Shown in pieces: positions 50,363 through 55,695 of a stretch of 55,695 nucleotides of DNA. Below the pieces are notes generated by a model, which saw only the letters and a program-made list of their open reading frames with translations, made no database searches and was not told where the DNA came from. This stretch comes from Bin5 sp034428395 (GTDB lineage: Bacteria; Chloroflexota; Anaerolineae; Caldilineales; Caldilineaceae), in assembly GCA_034428395.1 (NCBI GenBank), contig DAOUHX010000020.1, forward strand, positions 1 to 55,695, read 5' to 3'. The first letter of the stretch is position 1; each line of letters starts with the position of its first letter. The position numbers and the translations under genes are program-made.

Positions 50363-52174
50363 ATGGAGGCGATGAGCGCAATTAGCTGGAAGGGCGTGTA
50401 TTCCGGAACGCTGGCCACTCGCGGCGACCTGATCTTTATGGGCGTGGTCACCTTGTTGGCGCTCGTACTGCGCTTCTACCGAATCGGCGAAAAGAGCATC
50501 TGGCTGGATGAGGCGTTCAGCCTGTGGATTGCCCGCCATACGCTCTGGGAGGGCTTGAGCTGGCTTATTCGCATAGACCAGCACCCCCCGCTCTATTACA
50601 GCCTGCTTCATGTCTGGACGGAGCTGTTTGGAGAGCTGCAGGGGCCCGTACGGATGCTCTCGGCACTGTTTTCGACCGCGACCGTGCCCCTGTTTTACGC
50701 TGCCGGACGCCGCCTTTTGGACAGGTCAAGCGCGGCGATTGCAGCCGGCATCCTGGCGATTTCCCCTTTTCACGTACAGTTCGGGCAGGAAACGCGTATG
50801 TATGCGCTCCTGTCGCTGGAGGCCGCCTGTGTCCTCTATTTTCTGGCGCGTCTTCTCACGGAACGCCGTCCTTCCCCCAGCAGCTGGGTCGGACTGGCCG
50901 TTTCCCAGGCCGCGGTTATGCTGACACACAACGCCGCGGCGGTCTATTTGCCAGTGGCGCTGAACGCGGCAATGGGCATACTCCTCTTGCTGCCCTCCGT
51001 CCCGTTAGGGACCGGAAAGGGCGCGCAAGAAATGGAGGCGGCTCCTGACGAACCGACCCGCGTTCCTGAGAGCTCAGTAAACTTTGAAGCGGCTTCGATC
51101 GACAGGGACAAGTTCGTCAACAGTTGGGTCAGATACCAGGGTCTTGCGGTGTTGCTTTGGCTGCCGTGGGCGATGCCGTTCATCCTTCAGATAGCTGACG
51201 TGGAACAGGGATTCTGGCTGCCGCCGCCTTGGCCCAAACTGGTGCTGGATACGTTTCGCAATTTCCATTTCGCCTTTCTGGGCTCTGATTTCCCCGTGCG
51301 GCCGCTCTGGATTTGGAGCTACCCCGTTTTCGCGTTCGCCGGCCTGGCTGGGTTGCTTCTGAGGAACTCTTCTGCGCCTGACGGGCTGTCGCGCCACGCG
51401 CCGGCAGAGACAGAAGCCGGTCCGGACGAAAGAGAATCGCATTCTAGCAGGCCGGGCGGTGGCCGGACCGCGATCATTCTGGCCTGCCTGTTCGTCATTC
51501 CACACCTGATCGCACTCCTGGTCAGCCTGCGCAGCCCTGTCTACGCCGAGCGTCCGCTGATCTGGACGACGCTGCCCTACTATCTGCTGATCGGGGGGGG
51601 TATTCGATTTCTTGGCGGCCCCGCACTGAAACGGCTATTTGCGGCGCTGCGCGACGCGCCGACCTTCAGCAACGATGGCCATGCAGTCAAGAAGGCCGGA
51701 CGTCTCGACTCGGCGCGCCTGGCCGCTCAACTCTTCATACTGCTCGCCATCGTGACGCTGAGTACCTTTGGCCTCCACGGCTACTACTACTTTTTCCCCA
51801 AGGAGGGATGGGACCAGGCAGCGGCTTACATCGCCGACCAGGCCGAGCCGGACGACCTGGTCCTTTTCAATGCCACCTGGGTGCAGGTCCCGTTTGAATA
51901 CTACTTCAAGCGCTTCGGCCTGGATACTGAGTTGAAAGGGCTGCCCGTGGACCTATTTGAAGGGGGGCAGCTTGAGCCGGCGATGGAAGAGAGTGACGTG
52001 TCCCGGGTGCAGGAGTTGCTAGCCGGCAGAGAACGGGTCTGGCTCATCTACTCGCATAACTGGTACTCCGATCCACAAGGGATCGTGCCGCGCGAGTTGC
52101 GTGCACTGTTTCGAGACGTAGAGCAAGCCCAATTTGTGGGCATTCAAATCAGTCGCTACGCCAGCCGGAAGTAA
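50363..52174 (+). CDS. GT-C membrane glycosyltransferase (GT39 / ArnT-like)
   Basis: A 603-residue polytopic enzyme with about 11-12 helices, predicted to transfer a sugar from a polyprenyl-phosphate donor on the outer face of the membrane. The catalytic-type acidic motif is SIWLDEAFSLWIAR in the first external loop, followed by DQHPPLYY and the family marker GQETRMYALL. The soluble C-terminal part (about 480-600) is typical. A charged loop of about 40 residues interrupts the middle. The start is uncertain: ATG 50363 or 50372; a TTG at 50336 is also open. Confidence 0.85.
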   Translation: MEAMSAISWKGVYSGTLATRGDLIFMGVVTLLALVLRFYRIGEKSIWLDEAFSLWIARHTLWEGLSWLIRIDQHPPLYYSLLHVWTELFGELQGPVRMLSALFSTATVPLFYAAGRRLLDRSSAAIAAGILAISPFHVQFGQETRMYALLSLEAACVLYFLARLLTERRPSPSSWVGLAVSQAAVMLTHNAAAVYLPVALNAAMGILLLLPSVPLGTGKGAQEMEAAPDEPTRVPESSVNFEAASIDRDKFVNSWVRYQGLAVLLWLPWAMPFILQIADVEQGFWLPPPWPKLVLDTFRNFHFAFLGSDFPVRPLWIWSYPVFAFAGLAGLLLRNSSAPDGLSRHAPAETEAGPDERESHSSRPGGGRTAIILACLFVIPHLIALLVSLRSPVYAERPLIWTTLPYYLLIGGGIRFLGGPALKRLFAALRDAPTFSNDGHAVKKAGRLDSARLAAQLFILLAIVTLSTFGLHGYYYFFPKEGWDQAAAYIADQAEPDDLVLFNATWVQVPFEYYFKRFGLDTELKGLPVDLFEGGQLEPAMEESDVSRVQELLAGRERVWLIYSHNWYSDPQGIVPRELRALFRDVEQAQFVGIQISRYASRK

Positions 52175-52259
52175 TGGGCACTCTGGAAGTCGCGGGCAAA
52201 TGCGGCGCCGGAGCTCTCCTGCCGACCGTGCGAGGCTTTCATGGCCTAGGTCCTGCAGT

Positions 52260-53771
52260 TCAACCCCGTTCCGGACGAAAGAGTCGACCGGAATCTCCCC
52301 ACCTTAACGCGACCCCGAGGAGAAGCAGAGCAGGAAGCCACTCCAACTGCCGCACCAATTCGTACTCGCGCTGATTGGCAGGATCAAGATAAGTTACGTA
52401 GGAAAGGGCGAGCGCCCCGCTGAGCCAGAGCCAGGGCAGCGTCCAGAGCCAAACTCGCGCCGACTCGTCCGTCCCCGGTGTCAAGAGTGGCAGGAACGGC
52501 AGCAGCGCCAGCAGGTACCAGGGGTGAACTGTCGATGTCAACAGGAGGTAGCCGCCGAGGGGCACGGCAAACAACCGCAATGTCGAACGCGGATCGTCAC
52601 GCGTCCGCCGAGACCACAGCCACACGCCCAATAGAAGCAGGAAGAGAAGGAAGAATGTGATCTCCTTGGCCTGGGCCATCGGACTGCCGATGCCCATCTC
52701 CTTGAGCCACTCCTCCAGCCAGTGGAAAAGTCCGCTGTTGAAGTTCCACTCATCCAGGTAGATGCGAAGGGCGCCGAACAGGCCGCGGCCGTCGAGGTCG
52801 CCGGACAGTCCCCAGCCGGCGCGCAATGCCGGCGCGACGAGTAGCCCGACGACCAGATAACCGTAGAGCAACCGGCTGCCCCAGTTCCACCGCCACCAGA
52901 AAACAGGTGCAAGGACAAGAGGGACCAGTTTCGTTAATGTCGCCAGCGCAAGGAGCGCCGGTGTCAATACTGTGAAAGGCAGCGGAGATGGGCGACGGGG
53001 GAATTCGCGGCCGGTCCCCGGCGCCCTGGGCAGCGCGGCTGACCGTCCCATCAATGCGTAAACGGCCAAGAACGCCAGCAATACCATCAGCGCGTCCAAG
53101 TGCGCGCCCTGGGCCGTTTCGACGATGGCGAGCGGATTCCAGAGATAGATGAGCAAACGGTGCGCGGGCAGGTCAGCGAGCGTCAAGAGACGCGACAGGA
53201 CGTAGGCAGTTCCCAAATCCAGAAGAACGGCTGCGGTTTGAAAGGAGACCGGCTCCAGGGGGTAGAAGATGGCGATTGAGGTGAAATACCACTGGGCTAC
53301 CGGCATGTAGGGGCTGGCCATATGCACGTGATGGGCCTGACCGCGGTAGGGAATGTCCAGCCAGTCCAGCTGAGAGGCGTGTATGGGAAACTGGTACGGG
53401 CTTATGCCGTTCACAGAGACATGCCCGTCCCAAATGTAGCGGAAGACGTCGGATGAAAGAGTCGGATAGGTCCGCAGCAGGAGCCAGCGGAATAGAATGC
53501 CGCCAAGCCAGAGCCCCCCGACGAGAAAGAAACCGCGCACTCCGGGATGGCCGCCCGGCCTGGTCCGCCTTTCATTGCTCCACCACTGTTCCAGCCAGAA
53601 AATTGCCGCGGCGTAAGTGACAAAAGCCAGCCCGAACCAGGCCAGGAACTCGAATACGACGCCCCCGCCGAGGCTGCCGTGGCGAAGCTGCATCGAGACC
53701 ATGCCCAGGTAGGCGCCCAGCGATGCGGCGAAAAGCGTTAAAGGAATCGTCCAGAACCGCAGTGAAGCCAT
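52260..53771 (-). CDS. GT-C membrane mannosyltransferase-like protein (GT87 / MptB-like)
   Basis: A 503-residue polytopic protein with about 12 helices. The first external loop reads SSDVFRYIWDGHVSVNGISP, the pattern of polyprenyl-phosphomannose-dependent alpha-mannosyltransferases (DxxRYxWDG...GINPY), and WNPLAIVETAQGAHLDALM is another family segment. It may act on lipoglycan or glycoprotein assembly. ATG 53771 lies 4 nt after the stop of the upstream gene; ATG 53792, which overlaps that gene, is also possible. It converges on the GT39-like gene with 85 bp between. Confidence 0.8.
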   Translation of the reverse strand: MASLRFWTIPLTLFAASLGAYLGMVSMQLRHGSLGGGVVFEFLAWFGLAFVTYAAAIFWLEQWWSNERRTRPGGHPGVRGFFLVGGLWLGGILFRWLLLRTYPTLSSDVFRYIWDGHVSVNGISPYQFPIHASQLDWLDIPYRGQAHHVHMASPYMPVAQWYFTSIAIFYPLEPVSFQTAAVLLDLGTAYVLSRLLTLADLPAHRLLIYLWNPLAIVETAQGAHLDALMVLLAFLAVYALMGRSAALPRAPGTGREFPRRPSPLPFTVLTPALLALATLTKLVPLVLAPVFWWRWNWGSRLLYGYLVVGLLVAPALRAGWGLSGDLDGRGLFGALRIYLDEWNFNSGLFHWLEEWLKEMGIGSPMAQAKEITFFLLFLLLLGVWLWSRRTRDDPRSTLRLFAVPLGGYLLLTSTVHPWYLLALLPFLPLLTPGTDESARVWLWTLPWLWLSGALALSYVTYLDPANQREYELVRQLEWLPALLLLGVALRWGDSGRLFRPERG

Positions 53772-53775
53772 CAGT

Positions 53776-54945
53776 TCAGCGTCCGCCCCCATCCGCCCGC
53801 GGCAGCGGAATGTGGTAAAGATTTCCGGTCGTGGTGCCGCCGGCGCGCCGGATCATCCGCGCTGCGAGTCGCTGTGTTCGCGAGGCGATTTCCCTAACCG
53901 TCTCGTAGCGGGGCAGATCGCCGGTTACGTCCTCGTTGAAGTACAGGTCGGTGCTGCCGCGCACGACCGCCGGCAACGCGGAAAAGCCGTGGACCAACCC
54001 CAGCAGTCCTGCCGCGGTGGCCATGTTGTTGTCGGCGTCCCAACCGGCCAGCGCCGCGATTTCGACGGTCTTGAGAAGGTCGCCGTCGCCGTAGAGCAGG
54101 GCCATGATCGTAACTGCAAAGTTGACGCGTGCGGCCCACCACATCGGGTCGGTGTCGTAGGTGTCGCGGATCTTCTGCCGGGTTGCGCGCCAGTCCTGCG
54201 GCGATTCCCAGTGCCAGCGCAGCACGTTTTCGACGATCGACGTTTCCCCTGGCAATACGGTTGCCCCGGTCTCAACCCGTTGCAGCGCGTCGATGACCAG
54301 TTTTCGCACGTCATTCTCAAAGAATGCCTGGCTATAAAGCGTGGCGTAGAAGACGCTGGCTCCGACCGCGGGCCCGCTGCTCGTGATGCGGGCGAAGCGT
54401 TCGGCGTAGGCGGCAGCGATGTCAGGCATGCCAGGAGTCAACATTCCGAAGAGCTCGGTCTGAAACTGGGCTCCGATCGACCAGGCACCTTCAGGGTTGT
54501 TGTCTGCGCTTCCGGTGTCCGGGGGCACGAGGCCTTCGTCCATCAGATCGCGGGCGCGTCGCGTCGAAACCCAGATATCGTGGTTCAGATGGTCGACCCA
54601 TTCGTCGCGGATCTGTTCGGCGGATGGATCGAGGCCGTGCGTCTCCAGGATATGCAGGTCGACCCACTCGATATGGGTGTCGTCGTCGGTCGACCACTGG
54701 TCAAGCAGGAGGAGCGCGAACGAGCCCGGCGGCCCCGGCTCTTCGAGATACCGTCCCTGCAGGTCGAGTCCCGAATGATTGGCGATGAGGGTCGCCTTCC
54801 AGGCGCCGTACACCTTGTCAAAGTAGGCAGCGGCGGACAGCGTGCCGACGGCAGGCGGCGCGGGGCGGGTTAGACCAATGGACAGGACCGCCGAGGCCCA
54901 GATAACTGCGGCAAGAATGATTCGAGGACGGAATCCGAACTGCAT
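53776..54945 (-). CDS. Exported ADP-ribosylglycohydrolase-fold protein
   Basis: A 389-residue protein of the ADP-ribosylglycohydrolase (PF03747) fold. The N-terminus (about residues 8-28, LAAVIWASAVLSIGL) looks like a signal peptide or anchor. The metal motifs are WSTDDDTHIEW (Asp87-Asp89), matching the family TDDT, and GWDADNNMATAAGLLG (Asp303, Asp305), matching the family GxDxDT with Asn in place of the Thr. YGAWKATLIANHSG near residue 46 is the usual first segment. The substrate is unknown; an exported location argues against the classical intracellular role. It is the first gene of a two-gene unit with the mannosyltransferase-like gene. Confidence 0.8.
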   Translation of the reverse strand: MQFGFRPRIILAAVIWASAVLSIGLTRPAPPAVGTLSAAAYFDKVYGAWKATLIANHSGLDLQGRYLEEPGPPGSFALLLLDQWSTDDDTHIEWVDLHILETHGLDPSAEQIRDEWVDHLNHDIWVSTRRARDLMDEGLVPPDTGSADNNPEGAWSIGAQFQTELFGMLTPGMPDIAAAYAERFARITSSGPAVGASVFYATLYSQAFFENDVRKLVIDALQRVETGATVLPGETSIVENVLRWHWESPQDWRATRQKIRDTYDTDPMWWAARVNFAVTIMALLYGDGDLLKTVEIAALAGWDADNNMATAAGLLGLVHGFSALPAVVRGSTDLYFNEDVTGDLPRYETVREIASRTQRLAARMIRRAGGTTTGNLYHIPLPRADGGGR

Positions 54946-55337
54946 CTTTTCGGAACTGTTTCACATAAGGGAATACCGTTCTCACAAGAGTATACATGAA
55001 GGCATGACACCGGGGAATCGGGTCGGGGTATTCGGGGTAGGTGGGTGGGCCGCTGAGCTGGTCCCATGCTCGCTTCCATTAGAGACAATCCATTGTACCG
55101 GCCGGCGGTGACGAGATTCATTCGCCGCACGTAAGTTGGACTCAGTTCTCAATGGCTGGACTTGCTCTGCAGGAACGCGTCCAAGCGCTGGCGGCGGTCA
55201 CGAACAGCAATGCGAGAGGCGACAGTAACACGAGGGCCAATCGAGAGCAATCGATTTTCGCATGGTTCAGCAATTTGGCGATGTGACCGCAACCTCAGGG
55301 CGCGGAAGAGATTGCCTATTGTAGAAGGCTGAAGATT
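54946..55337. other. Intergenic region without recognised features
   Basis: About 390 bp between two minus-strand genes. A TATACT on the minus strand near 54990 could be a -10 for the exported glycohydrolase-fold gene, but the -35 is poor. I see no gene, RNA or repeat here. Confidence 0.4.
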
Positions 55338-55695
55338 TCATTCCCTGCGCAAGGCCTCGATCGGGTCCAGCCGCGCGGCCTGGGTTGCAGGATAATATCC
55401 GAAGAAGATGCCTACGGCGGCTGAGGCGCCGAAAGCCAGGGGGAGTGACAGCGGCACCAACTCGGTGCGCATCCCGCCAAGCTGTCCGAAAACGATCGAT
55501 CCGGCCACGCCTGCCAATAGCCCGACGAGGCCGCCGACCAGACTCAGCATAACGGCTTCAAGCAAGAACTGGCGCTGCACGTCGCCCGGGCGTGCACCCA
55601 GCGCCTGCCGTAACCCGATCTCGCGTGTCCTTTCGGTCACGCTGACGAGCATGATATTCATGATGCCGATGCCGCCCACCACGAGCGAAACGCCG
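55338..55695 (-). CDS. MacB/FtsX-type ABC transporter permease, N-terminus cut by window edge
   Basis: The C-terminal 118 residues of a MacB-like permease. GGIGIMNIMLVSVTERTREI and IGLRQALGARPGDVQRQFLLE are the cytoplasmic coupling region after the third-from-last helix, then two more helices and the ending FGYYPATQAARLDPIEALRRE, which is the standard C-terminus of the family. It acts in the membrane with an ATPase, exporting peptides, lipids or drugs. The frame stays open to base 55695. Confidence 0.93.
   Translation of the reverse strand, partial: GVSLVVGGIGIMNIMLVSVTERTREIGLRQALGARPGDVQRQFLLEAVMLSLVGGLVGLLAGVAGSIVFGQLGGMRTELVPLSLPLAFGASAAVGIFFGYYPATQAARLDPIEALRRE

Overview
The window is a high-GC bacterial chromosome segment carrying ordinary housekeeping and metabolic genes, with no phage, plasmid, insertion sequence, rRNA, tRNA or CRISPR that I can recognise. 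Several traits together suggest Chloroflexota, probably the Caldilinea/Anaerolinea side: secreted proteins with Thr-Pro-rich linkers, a class II HMG-CoA reductase beside an archaeal-type HMG-CoA synthase, a bacterial Elp3, a BtrH-like protein and a short Flp-type pilin. The lineage call is inference from gene content; no marker gene was compared.

Layout. 1-777: edge-truncated phytanoyl-CoA-dioxygenase-like gene. 974-5251: three membrane genes, two of them degenerate complex I/Mrp antiporter-type subunits with no other complex I gene nearby. 5396-7868: upper mevalonate pathway pair. 7893-12349: pth-mfd on the minus strand. 12486-15141: thiol oxidation locus on the minus strand, with a DsbA-like protein, a DsbB-cytochrome c fusion and a secreted anchored protein. 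15475-20256: five single oxidoreductase, lactonase and amidohydrolase genes in mixed orientation. 20384-21097: zinc-ribbon coiled-coil protein. 21098-22795: a gene-poor, repeat-rich stretch. 22796-24458: pilin, ComF and the long hibernation factor HPF. 24727-26948: glycosyltransferase, NYN nuclease and small membrane protein. 27021-29926: two metallopeptidases. 29973-39102: a complete phosphate locus (response regulator, kinase, two tiny ORFs, pstSCAB, arsC, phoU) with a recognisable 11-bp-phased Pho box. 39493-40461: duplicated-domain lipoprotein. 40645-43239: elp3 divergent from a Trm9-like methyltransferase. 43334-46338: galactokinase, PPOX-like and BtrH-like proteins. 46625-49781: coupled S9 peptidase and MFS exporter. 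50363-54945: two GT-C membrane glycosyltransferases and an exported ADP-ribosylglycohydrolase-fold protein. The right edge cuts a MacB/FtsX-type permease.

How the genes work together. The clearest system is phosphate uptake: the two-component pair would sense phosphate limitation and activate pstS through the TTAAC repeats at 33331-33369. PstSCAB imports phosphate, PhoU couples transport to the kinase, and the embedded thioredoxin-type arsenate reductase would handle arsenate that enters through the same transporter. The DsbA/DsbB-cytochrome c pair is best read as an extracytoplasmic disulfide-forming system wired to a c-type haem. Elp3 and its divergent Trm9-like neighbour would make and then methylate a wobble-uridine side chain. 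The strongest leads for novelty are the DsbB-cytochrome c fusion, the antiporter-like cluster that has lost its proton-channel residues, the Elp3-Trm9-like pair, the internally duplicated lipoprotein, and a dispersed repeat family with heptamer arrays seen at 21.3-21.6 kb and 49.9-50.2 kb.
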